DNA from: Paenibacillus sp. HB172176
GTDB lineage: Bacteria > Bacillota > Bacilli > Paenibacillales > Paenibacillaceae
Assembly (NCBI RefSeq): GCF_011947265.1
Contig: NZ_JAATHD010000003.1
Location: forward strand, 62,001-126,000
Direction: 5' to 3'
Length of the DNA: 64,000 bases
This document shows, piece after piece, positions 32,458 through 41,122 of this stretch. The translations under genes and the position numbers were made by a program. The notes under the pieces were generated by a model that saw only the letters and a program-made list of their open reading frames with translations, searched no databases and was not told the origin of the DNA. How positions within the stretch are numbered: position 1 is the stretch's first letter; each line of letters begins with the position of its first letter.

Positions 32458-34506
32458 CTACAGCTTCAGCCCAAGCTCCTGGTACAACGTCTCCTCCAGA
32501 TAGTCGTGCAGATAGTAGCGCGAGAGCACATAATGGTCGGCCATTGCTTCGGGCTGGAAGGCGAGCAGCGCTTCCTTCATGCGTCCTCTTGCGGCTTCCA
32601 GGCCGCGACGAGTAATCCGATAGTTATTCAACAGCGAACGCCGCTCGGCTTCATTGTCGGGAAACATCGTCGCGCGATACACATACTTATGCGTCGTTCT
32701 CGAGCGGTCGGAGGCGGTCTCGAATGCGAGCATGGCGGAGATTAGCTCAGCAACATCCTCATTCCGCGTGACCGCCTTCAAGAGCGCAGGCATCGAGACG
32801 TAATAATCCTCGTTCGAATAGTTGCCGAGAAGCTCGGCAGCCTTCTCCGGCGCAATGCCATGGAACACTGACAGGAAGCGGCTCATGAAACTCCCCCCAG
32901 CATCCTCATCGCTATTCCAGCATCGATCCGCAAAGTAAGCCATCGTATACCATGAGGTTTCGAAGACGCCGTACGGCACGCCGAGCGAGAACACGGCGGT
33001 CCAGTTCGTTCCGACCAGGCCGTCCAACGCAAGCTCTCCGGCGGCCGCCACCCATTGGTCGACGTTGGAGATTCGCTGATCGACGACCGGATAATTCTGA
33101 TCATCCTTACGGTCGAAGCAGCGAACGGAAGGAGCGCCGATGACCGGAATACCGAGCTTGCGCAGACGAAGCGTCAGTTCGGAGGCGATACGGTCGATCA
33201 TCTTACCGTTATAATGCCAAATCATGATCGTGACGCGGGAATCCAGCTTGCCTAATTCCTCATCCGAGCAGTGGGCCAGCACATCCTGCCAAATGATCGG
33301 CTTCTTGCCGAGCTCGCAGGTGAAGGCGATGAGCCGATTCACGAAATCCAGAAAGGCCAGATTCCGGGAATTGCCGTACCTCTCGCGGCAAACGGGGCAT
33401 TCGCAGATGCTGTACACCTCGTCGCAGCCTAGATGAAGGTATCGGGAGCCGGTATGCTTCGTCGCCATCTCCGTCAGCAATCCGCTCACCAACTCGAACG
33501 AGGCGGGATTGCTCGGACAGAGCTCGCCTGTGGATGCTTCGTTCTCGCGAAGTGACCGGTATTCCACGCGGCCCAAAATATACTCCAGATGGCCGAAGCT
33601 TTGCTGCAGCGGAATAATCTCAATGAAATTCCGCTCCGCCGCTGCAAGCAGCTCATTCAACTGCGAATCCCTTAAAGCGTATTCGGGATGACGGAATTCG
33701 CGGTTTCGCTCGAACGGGAATTTATCCTCATATTCGATTAGCAGCGCATTGGTCTTCAGGGCCGCGAAGTCATCCAGGTATTCGATAAGCTTCTCCGGCT
33801 TCGAGAAGGTCTGACGGAAGTCGTAATTCATGACGCGCAGCGGCACATCGGGCCAGTCTTCCACATCGCAAGCGGGAAGGAAAGGGGCTTGTGTCGGCAG
33901 TTGAGCATTTTCCGGCAGTTGAACGCCATACGACAGTTGAGCCTGGTCGAATAGTTGCTTGAGCGTCTGCATGCCGTAGAACAAACCGGCCGCCTCTCCC
34001 GATACAAGCCAGATGCCGTTCGAGCGCACCTTCATGCAATAGCCCTCAGACGCCTGCAAGGCTTCATTGAGCTCAGACTCGGCAGCAACAGAGCTAGAGG
34101 CAGTGATGAAGGTGGAAAGATAGGTGAAATCAAAGGCATGCCCGGCCTCCAACGGTCCGATATATAAGACAAACGGCGGCCATTGGCTGCCACTTGCATG
34201 CTCCACACTGCCAAGCTCTTGCTGTGCAACGTCAAGCGCATGCTCCACACTGCCAAGCTCTTGCTGTGCAATGCCAAGCTCTTGCTTTGCAACGCCACAA
34301 CCATGCTCCGCACTGCGACGCACCTGTTCTGCAATCCCAACCCCTTTTCCTTCTACAAGCTCCGGGAACAAACGCTTGGCTGCAGCCGCGAGTCTGGAAT
34401 CTGAAGCTTTCATATTCAATATCAGGCGATGCTCCGAATTCAATCGGTAGTCACCGTCCCTCCGTTCATACCATTTAATTTGCGGTAATGTCGAAATCGT
34501 AGTCAT
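32458..34506 (-). CDS. Cytoplasmic GH20 beta-N-acetylhexosaminidase-like protein
   Basis: 682 residues from ATG 34506, which overlaps the stop of the upstream regulator gene by 4 nt and has GGGAGAGGA before it. An N-terminal GH20b-like domain (about 10-225) precedes the catalytic barrel (about 235-560). The family motif YLHLGCDEVYSICECPVC carries the catalytic D-E pair, with WQDVLAHC and MIWHYNGK further on. No signal peptide, so it acts inside the cell on imported N-acetylhexosaminides. Residues around 70-110 contain a local repeat (QQELGSVEHA twice, 42-bp offset in DNA) that is not part of the fold. Probably regulated by the coupled AraC-type sensor. Confidence 0.88.
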   Translation of the reverse strand: MTTISTLPQIKWYERRDGDYRLNSEHRLILNMKASDSRLAAAAKRLFPELVEGKGVGIAEQVRRSAEHGCGVAKQELGIAQQELGSVEHALDVAQQELGSVEHASGSQWPPFVLYIGPLEAGHAFDFTYLSTFITASSSVAAESELNEALQASEGYCMKVRSNGIWLVSGEAAGLFYGMQTLKQLFDQAQLSYGVQLPENAQLPTQAPFLPACDVEDWPDVPLRVMNYDFRQTFSKPEKLIEYLDDFAALKTNALLIEYEDKFPFERNREFRHPEYALRDSQLNELLAAAERNFIEIIPLQQSFGHLEYILGRVEYRSLRENEASTGELCPSNPASFELVSGLLTEMATKHTGSRYLHLGCDEVYSICECPVCRERYGNSRNLAFLDFVNRLIAFTCELGKKPIIWQDVLAHCSDEELGKLDSRVTIMIWHYNGKMIDRIASELTLRLRKLGIPVIGAPSVRCFDRKDDQNYPVVDQRISNVDQWVAAAGELALDGLVGTNWTAVFSLGVPYGVFETSWYTMAYFADRCWNSDEDAGGSFMSRFLSVFHGIAPEKAAELLGNYSNEDYYVSMPALLKAVTRNEDVAELISAMLAFETASDRSRTTHKYVYRATMFPDNEAERRSLLNNYRITRRGLEAARGRMKEALLAFQPEAMADHYVLSRYYLHDYLEETLYQELGLKL

Positions 34507-36794
34507 GATTCCTCTCCCTGCCATTTATTGTTTTGACGGCGATATTCGCTCGGCGTCATGCCGGTATGCTTTTTGAACACGCGATTGAAGGAAGCCACGG
34601 TGAAATAACCGATTAACGAAGCGATCTCCTGAATTTTCAAATTCGTGTCCTGAAGCATGCCCATTGCTTTGTTCATGCGGACGGAGAAGATATAATCGCT
34701 GAAATTCGTACCCGTCTTCTCCTTGAAATAAGTGGATAGATAAGGCCCGGTTATGCCAAGCTTGCTAGCAATCGCGTCAAGAGACAGATCGTCGCCGTAA
34801 TTGGATTCGACGTATTCCATCACGAATTTCGTCATCACATCCGTCTCCGAACGCTTGCCTCGTATAAGCTCCGCAGCTCGCGAAAGGAACTGCTCGAAGA
34901 AGGCTTTGTACTGCGGAAGCGTGTAACAGGATTTCAACTGGTCATAAGGCGACGCTTCGTCCGCGGACATGCCGAACGATATATTTTGCGCGTACATCAC
35001 CTTGAATGTCCGATTGACGACGTCCTTGGAGAAGTCTTGGAATTGCTTCGCCAGCGCGTCCATCTTGGCCAGTTGGTCAAGGAGTTTATGGACGAGCGGT
35101 ACGGTGACGGAATCGGAGCCCGAATGCAGATTAGCCGTCAGCTCGCTCTCCTCGAGCGGGCTTGGAATCATAAGCGCCGGCTGCGGATGCCATTCCGTAA
35201 TGACCTGCACATCCTCCCCAAGTCTGCGTTGCTTAATCAGATCGAGCACATTCTGATAGGTCTCCGCGATATCAGTCGAATGCTTGCGTACGGGGCTTGG
35301 CGCGATGGTGAAATTGCAATAGCTGGAATCCAGCTCGAATATTTCGATCAGATTTTGAAGCGGATTCGACTGCTTATCCTTCTCTTCATCCTCCACGAAC
35401 AGAATCGTAAGAATCTGATCCCTCTCAAGCTGAAACGTTAATGAGTCCTTGTAATGAGCTGCGAAATTGGCATGAATCAACTCCTTGTACATATTTAGAG
35501 CGCGCTGAGGCGCATTGGAAATTTCAATAAGGAACCGGTCCTTGAACACAAGCTGAAACAAGACGAGACGATAGGGCTTGTTGGCGTCAATGGCTGCCGG
35601 CAACGGAGCGTCTCTGCCATGTATCTTTTTCAATCTCGTCATATAGGCGAATTGCTGCAAGAGCGAATTTTTCGATTCGAGATCCTCATGAATGGCTTTA
35701 TTCGATTTGGATAGATGGCTCAGCGTATTGTGAAGAACATTGAATTCCTTAATGCGGCTGTTCATATTCCAGGGCAGGCCGCCAGAGCCAAGCGCTTGGC
35801 TCGAACGCAGCATATTGGCCAGAGGATTGTGGAAACGCTTCGCGATGAAATAGGAAACGACCAGGCTGATCAAGACGGACAGCGCCAGCAGCGCGACCAT
35901 CAGAATATTGAGCTTCTGCATTTGATCGACCAAGCCTCTGTCAGACAGAACCTCGATGTAAGTGAAGCCCGTATCTCCGCCCTTTTTATAGAAATAATAA
36001 ATATCATCCTGTTTCTTGTAGCCTGTTCCTTGAAGGTTATTGACAGCCGCAGGCAGCTCGATGCTGTCGTCGGTCGTGAAGATCACCTTATTGCTTTCAT
36101 CCAAAATAACCAGATTGCTGCCCTCCTTCGGCTGATAGAAGGCGTCATACAGCGCCGTGCTCTTCATGAGCACGATTAACGCGAAATTATGATCATAAGC
36201 GTTCTTGACCATGATTGGCATGAGATTGCCAATCGATTCCTTCTCGAAAGCGGTCGAGATCTGGAAAGTGGCGGACGGATATACCTTGAAGCTCTTCGCA
36301 CTGTCCATTTCCTTGCTCCAGAAATCTGCCGTATACAGAGGATGGGCGTAGAATTTGTTGAACATGGTCAACGGATCCCGCGTGCCGTCTTTATCAATGA
36401 CAAGTCCGCTGTCTTTGAAATAATAAATCATATTGTCAATGTAAAGCAGAGAATTATTGAGCGAATAGCGCAAGCTTTTCTGCGCGTCGGTTACGATATC
36501 GTATCGAACGCCAGGGCTCGCGCTCCGCAGAATTTGCGTGTCGTTATTGAAGAGATAGCTAAGCATATAGCTCCGAATCAGCTTGATATGCTTCTCGTAA
36601 TTCGACGCGGTTGTATTCAGATTCATGCCGCTGTTTACAATAATTTCATCTTTAATGCTGTTGCGAAAGAAGGAATAGGAAACCAGATTGATGCTGACAA
36701 GCAAGAGAATGATCACGATGAAGCTGCTGAACAGAGTGTAAAAAAGCGACATCTCCATTTTGAATTTTGTCGAAAATCTCCTTATCCATTTCAT
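34503..36794 (-). CDS. Membrane-bound AraC-family sensor/regulator
   Basis: 763 residues. Membrane segments at about 18-42 and 295-318 flank an extracellular Cache-like sensor of about 250 residues. A cytoplasmic linker of about 330 residues follows, then a C-terminal AraC double helix-turn-helix at about 655-758 (LDAIASKLGITGPYLSTYFK; GYFTVASFNRVFKKHTGMTP). Such one-protein sensors bind a sugar outside and act on DNA inside, replacing a kinase/regulator pair. The gene is first in the operon with GH20 and divergent from two Gfo/Idh genes and a sugar transporter, the likely targets. No receiver or kinase domain is present. Confidence 0.93.
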   Translation of the reverse strand: MKWIRRFSTKFKMEMSLFYTLFSSFIVIILLLVSINLVSYSFFRNSIKDEIIVNSGMNLNTTASNYEKHIKLIRSYMLSYLFNNDTQILRSASPGVRYDIVTDAQKSLRYSLNNSLLYIDNMIYYFKDSGLVIDKDGTRDPLTMFNKFYAHPLYTADFWSKEMDSAKSFKVYPSATFQISTAFEKESIGNLMPIMVKNAYDHNFALIVLMKSTALYDAFYQPKEGSNLVILDESNKVIFTTDDSIELPAAVNNLQGTGYKKQDDIYYFYKKGGDTGFTYIEVLSDRGLVDQMQKLNILMVALLALSVLISLVVSYFIAKRFHNPLANMLRSSQALGSGGLPWNMNSRIKEFNVLHNTLSHLSKSNKAIHEDLESKNSLLQQFAYMTRLKKIHGRDAPLPAAIDANKPYRLVLFQLVFKDRFLIEISNAPQRALNMYKELIHANFAAHYKDSLTFQLERDQILTILFVEDEEKDKQSNPLQNLIEIFELDSSYCNFTIAPSPVRKHSTDIAETYQNVLDLIKQRRLGEDVQVITEWHPQPALMIPSPLEESELTANLHSGSDSVTVPLVHKLLDQLAKMDALAKQFQDFSKDVVNRTFKVMYAQNISFGMSADEASPYDQLKSCYTLPQYKAFFEQFLSRAAELIRGKRSETDVMTKFVMEYVESNYGDDLSLDAIASKLGITGPYLSTYFKEKTGTNFSDYIFSVRMNKAMGMLQDTNLKIQEIASLIGYFTVASFNRVFKKHTGMTPSEYRRQNNKWQGEES

Positions 36795-37020
36795 CCCGCC
36801 ATTCCTTTCTCTCCTTTGGCTTAACCCCTATTCAAGTATAGCATGCGCTTGCTGAACGGGTTCAATTGTCTGAACTTTAAAAACTTGTCGATTTTCATGA
36901 TTCGCTCCGATTCCTTAACATTTCTTTAAAAGAGAATAGAACCGAAAGATTGCCTGATAGGCCGATGCGGCGGCGCTTGGTAAGATGATCCCCAGACCTA
37001 ACTGGGGGAGGATGCTTAAA
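36795..37020. promoter_or_regulatory. Divergent control region between AraC sensor and Gfo/Idh operon
   Basis: On the minus strand TGCTATACT (extended -10 like) lies near 36845-36835. On the plus strand CGCTTGGTAAGATGATCC (36974-36991) contains a TAAGAT -10 candidate without a good -35. A GATTGCCTGATAGGC stretch lies between. No gene is seen. Confidence 0.4.
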
Positions 37021-38019
37021 ATGAATATTCGAGTAGCCGTCGTCGGAGCAGGCGGAATCGCAAGCGATCACCTGGAGGCTGCCGCGAAGATGGAGGAGCT
37101 CGCGCCTTGCGCTGTCGCGGATGTCCAAGAGGATAGGGCGGCGAGCATGGCGGCCAGGTATGGCATGAAAGCTTACAGCGATTATAAGCAAATGCTTCAG
37201 GAAGAGAAACCCGATATCGCGGTTATCACCTTGCCGCATTTCCTTCATAGGGAAGCCGCCATATTCGCGGCCGAGCAAGGTTGTCATATTTTGCTCGAGA
37301 AGCCAATGGCTTTGAACACGGCCGAATGCGACGAAATCGCGGAGGCGGTATCGAAAGCGGGCGTGAAGCTGCTTGTCGGTCATACGCAGCATTATACGGA
37401 AACCAATCGTGCGGCGAAGAGATGGATTGAGGAAGGAAGGCTCGGGAGGCTGGTCATGATGAACGACAGACGTCACTTGCCTTACGATAAGCCGACTCGT
37501 CCCGACTGGTTCTTCGAGAGGGCCAAGGCAGGCGGCGGCATCTTAACCAATCTGGGCTCGCATACGGTCGACAAGATACAGTGGCTGATCGATGGAAGGA
37601 TTACGAAGGTGAAAGCGTCGGTCGATTATTTCCTCGGCAGGGGCGATATTGAAGGCGGAGGAACGGCATTCTTCGAAACGTCCAAGGGCATACCGGCCGC
37701 AATGTCACAGTCCGGTTATCCCGGCGTTCCAATCGATGAGACCGAGCTGCTGTTCACGAAGGGCAGCATGAAGCTAATCTCGGGCGTCGGACTCTGGGTC
37801 AGCGAAGGAGGAAGCTATCGGCAGGTTGAGGTAAGCATACAGGAAAATCCTTTCGTGCTGCAATTTCAAGATTTGCTGGACAGCATTAGAGAGGATGTGG
37901 AGCCTTCTTGCTCGATCGCTTATTCGAGAAGCGTGGTTGCGGTCGTGGAAAGCATCTATCTGTCGAATCAAAGCGGTTGCGAGAGGATTGTGAATCAGGG
38001 AGGGGAGCCAATTGCGTAA
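37021..38019 (+). CDS. Gfo/Idh/MocA-family oxidoreductase
   Basis: 332 residues from ATG 37021, 11 nt after GGGGGAGG; an ATG at 37012 is too close. The NAD(P) motif is IRVAVVGAGGIASDHLE, with the catalytic loop GCHILLEKPMALNTAECDE (EKP) and the C-terminal domain GGGILTNLGSHTVDKIQWLI with H and D-like positions. Full-length and apparently functional. It heads an operon with a second, shorter Gfo/Idh-like gene (8-nt overlap) and, after 169 bp, a sugar transporter. It would oxidise a sugar released by the GH20 or imported by the transporter (inference). Confidence 0.92.
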   Translation: MNIRVAVVGAGGIASDHLEAAAKMEELAPCAVADVQEDRAASMAARYGMKAYSDYKQMLQEEKPDIAVITLPHFLHREAAIFAAEQGCHILLEKPMALNTAECDEIAEAVSKAGVKLLVGHTQHYTETNRAAKRWIEEGRLGRLVMMNDRRHLPYDKPTRPDWFFERAKAGGGILTNLGSHTVDKIQWLIDGRITKVKASVDYFLGRGDIEGGGTAFFETSKGIPAAMSQSGYPGVPIDETELLFTKGSMKLISGVGLWVSEGGSYRQVEVSIQENPFVLQFQDLLDSIREDVEPSCSIAYSRSVVAVVESIYLSNQSGCERIVNQGGEPIA

Positions 38020-38959
38020 TGGGCATGAAGGCGGAAACGAGCAAAATGAGCCGCTGCGCATCGGGATGATCGGCTTGGACAATTCGCGCGTGCTTGCCTT
38101 CGCCAAGCTGCTGAACGATGAGCGGCAGCCCGAGCCTCTCAAGTCGGCTAGTTTGGTTGCCGCTTGGCAGGGCGCGGCGTCGGCCGACTTCGCGATGAGC
38201 GCGACGCGTATCGACAACTATCGCGAGGCGCTGAAGAACGAGCATGGCGTGCGCATGATGGACAGTTTGGAGGAGGTGGCAGCCGTTTGCGATGCCTGGA
38301 TGCTGGAGGCAGTAGACGGCAGGGTGCATGAGGAGCTGTTCGCGCGAATGGTGCCATACCGCAAACCGATCTTCGTCGACAAGCCGTTCGCCTTGGATTC
38401 GAAAGCGGCGGAGCGAATGATCCGGCTCGCTTGGGAATACGAGACGCCGTTCATGAGCTGCTCGGCGCTCCGGTATATGGAGTCTTTGGTCGTCGCGATG
38501 GCAGAGACGGAGCCCGATGCGATTGCAGGTGCCGATTTCCACGGGCCGATGCCGCTTGAACCGACGCAGCCCGGCTATTTCTGGTACGGCATTCATATGG
38601 CGGAGATGCTGTTCAAGGCCATGGGCGCCGGCTGTGAAGAAGTAAGAGCGGTAAGAACCTCCGAGCATGATGTCGCAATCGGCGTATGGAGGGATGGCAG
38701 GATCGGTACGATTCGCGGTTATCGGTCAGGCAATGAAGCCTTCGGCGGCAAGCTGCATCTCTCGCGAGGATCTTCTGGAAGCCTCTCCGTTCATGAAGGC
38801 GGCAAGCCGTTCCTCGCGGCGATGATGGAGGACGTGGTGCAATTTTTTCGAAGCGGCAGGACGCCGATCGATCCGGCCGAGACCTTGGCGATTATTCGCT
38901 TTCTCGAAGCGGCGAATGACAGCATTCGACTAAACCAGGCAATCAAACTGAAGGCGTAA
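38012..38959 (+). CDS. Gfo/Idh/MocA-like protein, divergent form
   Basis: 315 residues from TTG 38012, with GGGAGGGGAG just upstream; the start overlaps the previous stop. The N-terminus LRIGMIGLDNSRVLAFAKLL has a degenerate nucleotide motif (GLDNS instead of GxGxxG). The active-site loop is KPIFVDKPFALDSKAAERMI (DKP instead of EKP), and FMSCSALRYME matches a segment MYSTSALRFAS in the protein at 5645-6490, so the two are paralogues in the two glycan regions. It could form a heteromer with the upstream full-length dehydrogenase (inference). Confidence 0.8.
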   Translation: MRNGHEGGNEQNEPLRIGMIGLDNSRVLAFAKLLNDERQPEPLKSASLVAAWQGAASADFAMSATRIDNYREALKNEHGVRMMDSLEEVAAVCDAWMLEAVDGRVHEELFARMVPYRKPIFVDKPFALDSKAAERMIRLAWEYETPFMSCSALRYMESLVVAMAETEPDAIAGADFHGPMPLEPTQPGYFWYGIHMAEMLFKAMGAGCEEVRAVRTSEHDVAIGVWRDGRIGTIRGYRSGNEAFGGKLHLSRGSSGSLSVHEGGKPFLAAMMEDVVQFFRSGRTPIDPAETLAIIRFLEAANDSIRLNQAIKLKA

Positions 38960-39128
38960 CGGCCGCAAGCAGCAAGACTTCAACAAATTAAACTACGCAT
39001 TCCTTAAGATTATTAGTCGATTTCTATATAAACACAAATGTGCGAGGAATCGAAAGTATGAATCATTGTCGACTGGCCGACACGAGGATAAGCTTTGAGA
39101 CATAGACACAAGGACAGGAGGACAAGAG

Positions 39129-40034
39129 ATGGCGCATTTTCGAATGAGGTGGAACAGAGGCAAGTATCTCATGCTGTTGTTTCTGCCGGCGCTCGCGTAC
39201 TACATTTTATTCAAATACGTGCCGATGTTCGGAATTTTGATTTCATTCAAAGATTACAACACCTTCAAGGGGATCTGGGCCAGCGATTGGGTGGGGCTCA
39301 AGTATTATCGACTGTTTTTCGAAAGTCCGGACTTCTTCAAGCTGGTGAAGAACACCGTCGTGCTAGGAATCTACAAGGTGGTCTTCGGGTTTCCGGCGCC
39401 GATCATTCTCGCATTGCTTCTGAACGAGGTTCGTCGATCCGTCGTGAAACGATTCGTTCAATCGATCAGCTATCTGCCGCATTTCATTTCGAATGTCGTT
39501 GTGGTCAGTATGCTGTTTCTCTTCTTATCGCCGACGAACGGCCTGGTGAATCATTTGATCGAATGGATGGGCTATGACGCGATCAACTTCATGCAGACAG
39601 ACAGCTATTTCCGCACGATCTATGTGCTATCGGAAATTTGGCAGCATGTCGGCTGGGAAACGATTATATATCTGGCGGCGCTTAGCGCGATCGATCCTCA
39701 GCTCTACGAAGCGGCGAGGGTCGACGGAGCAACGAGAAAGCATCAGCTGCTGCATATTACGTTGCCGGGTATTCGGTCTGCCATTATTATTTTGCTCATT
39801 CTCAATCTCGGTCATATGCTGGACATCGGCTTCGAGAAGGTGCTGCTCATGCTCAATCCTTCGATCTATTCGACGGCTGATGTGCTTAGCACCTATGTGT
39901 ATCGGACGGGCATTCAAGCGATGAATTACAGCTACGGCACCGCCATTGATTTGTTCACCAGCATCATCAATCTTACGTTTATTCTCACTGCAAACTGGAT
40001 CAGCCGCAGAACAAGCGATACGAGCCTATGGTGA
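39129..40034 (+). CDS. Sugar ABC transporter permease (LplB type)
   Basis: 301 residues with ACAGGAGGACAAGAG upstream. Six membrane segments. The N-terminal LLFLPALAYYILFKYVPMFG and loop ISFKDYNTFKGI are those of LplB-type permeases, and the ATPase-contacting loop is EAARVDGATRKHQLLHITLP. First gene of a second complete CUT1 set lacking its own ATPase, parallel in layout to the set at 19053-22498. Confidence 0.95.
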   Translation: MAHFRMRWNRGKYLMLLFLPALAYYILFKYVPMFGILISFKDYNTFKGIWASDWVGLKYYRLFFESPDFFKLVKNTVVLGIYKVVFGFPAPIILALLLNEVRRSVVKRFVQSISYLPHFISNVVVVSMLFLFLSPTNGLVNHLIEWMGYDAINFMQTDSYFRTIYVLSEIWQHVGWETIIYLAALSAIDPQLYEAARVDGATRKHQLLHITLPGIRSAIIILLILNLGHMLDIGFEKVLLMLNPSIYSTADVLSTYVYRTGIQAMNYSYGTAIDLFTSIINLTFILTANWISRRTSDTSLW

Positions 40035-40052
40035 GGAAAGGGGAGTTCAAAC

Positions 40053-40916
40053 ATGAAACCGAAATTCAGCGCCTTTGATTTCTTCCTGTACTTCATTCTG
40101 TTCTGCGTGGTGGTATCGGCTCTGTATCCCTTCATCTACATGATCGCTGTATCCTTCAGCGGAACGGTGCCGGTCCTGAAGGGGGAAGTATTCCTGTGGC
40201 CCAAGCAGTTCAATCTCGATACCTACGCCGCCGTATTCGATAATCCTCAGATCGGAAGAGCGTATATCAATACGATTATCTATACGGTATTAGGCACGAC
40301 GATTTCGCTGCTCGTCAGCGCCGCTGGAGCCTATGCGCTCTCGAAGAATCACATGCTGCTTCGCAAGACCTTTATGATTATGGTCGTCATTACGCTGTTC
40401 TTCAGCGGCGGCATGATACCCACCTTCCTGGTCGTGCGAAGCTATCATCTGATCGATACGATCTGGGCGATGGTTCTGCCCTTGGCCGTCAGCTCGTGGA
40501 ATTTGATCGTCATGCGAACCTTCTTCGCGGGCATGCCGCAGGAGGTGGAGGAGTCGGGCAAGATCGACGGGCTTACCGATGTCGGGATTTTCTTCCGGCT
40601 GGTGCTGCCGCTCTCCAAAGCGATTCTGGCGACGATCGGACTATTCTATGGCGTCTCGATCTGGAACAATTTCTTCTCCGCGCTTCTCTATCTGAGAGAT
40701 GCTGATCTATATCCGCTCCAGATTATCGTCCGCAACATGGTCCTGCAGGGAAGCAGCGCGAACGGAGCCGGCAACATCGGCGGAGACAGCATGATCATCG
40801 ATGAAGCGTTGAAATACGCCACCATCATCATTACAACGGTTCCCATCCTTATGGTCTACCCGTTCCTTCAGAAGTATTTTGCGAAGGGCGCGCTAATCGG
40901 GTCGGTCAAAGGTTAA
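40053..40916 (+). CDS. Carbohydrate ABC transporter permease (YtcP type)
   Basis: 287 residues, 18 bp after the first permease, with GAAAGGGGAG upstream. Six membrane segments, VITLFFSGGMIPTFLVVRSY, and an EAA-type loop EESGKIDGLTDVGIFFRLVL. The C-terminus YPFLQKYFAKGALIGSVKG is nearly the same as in the permease at 19989-20873, showing the two transporters are related. It forms the channel with the upstream permease. Confidence 0.95.
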   Translation: MKPKFSAFDFFLYFILFCVVVSALYPFIYMIAVSFSGTVPVLKGEVFLWPKQFNLDTYAAVFDNPQIGRAYINTIIYTVLGTTISLLVSAAGAYALSKNHMLLRKTFMIMVVITLFFSGGMIPTFLVVRSYHLIDTIWAMVLPLAVSSWNLIVMRTFFAGMPQEVEESGKIDGLTDVGIFFRLVLPLSKAILATIGLFYGVSIWNNFFSALLYLRDADLYPLQIIVRNMVLQGSSANGAGNIGGDSMIIDEALKYATIIITTVPILMVYPFLQKYFAKGALIGSVKG

Positions 40917-40945
40917 TATAGATGTAATGGGAAGTAAGCGGTATG

Positions 40946-41033
40946 GAAGTGGGCAAGAGCAAGAGGGTAAGTGGCAAGTGGGCAAGAGTGCAAGAGGCAA
41001 GTGGGCAAGTGGGCAAGAGTGCAAGAGGCAAGG
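40946..41033. repeat. Purine-rich minisatellite between permease and binding protein genes
   Basis: Repeats of AAGTGGGCAAGAGTGCAAGA start at 40976 and 41007 (31-bp offset), with partial units before and between. The transcribed strand is almost pyrimidine-free. It lies in the 5' leader of the binding protein gene, so it could affect expression, but no hairpin or start codon function is apparent. Confidence 0.7.
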
Positions 41034-41122
41034 TGAAGAGTGCAGGTTCAAGAAATCTGCTGCCTCCAAAGCAGACGTTATTGAGCATCCTCTAAAAAAG
41101 ATCAGGGAGAGTGGGGCAAGGT

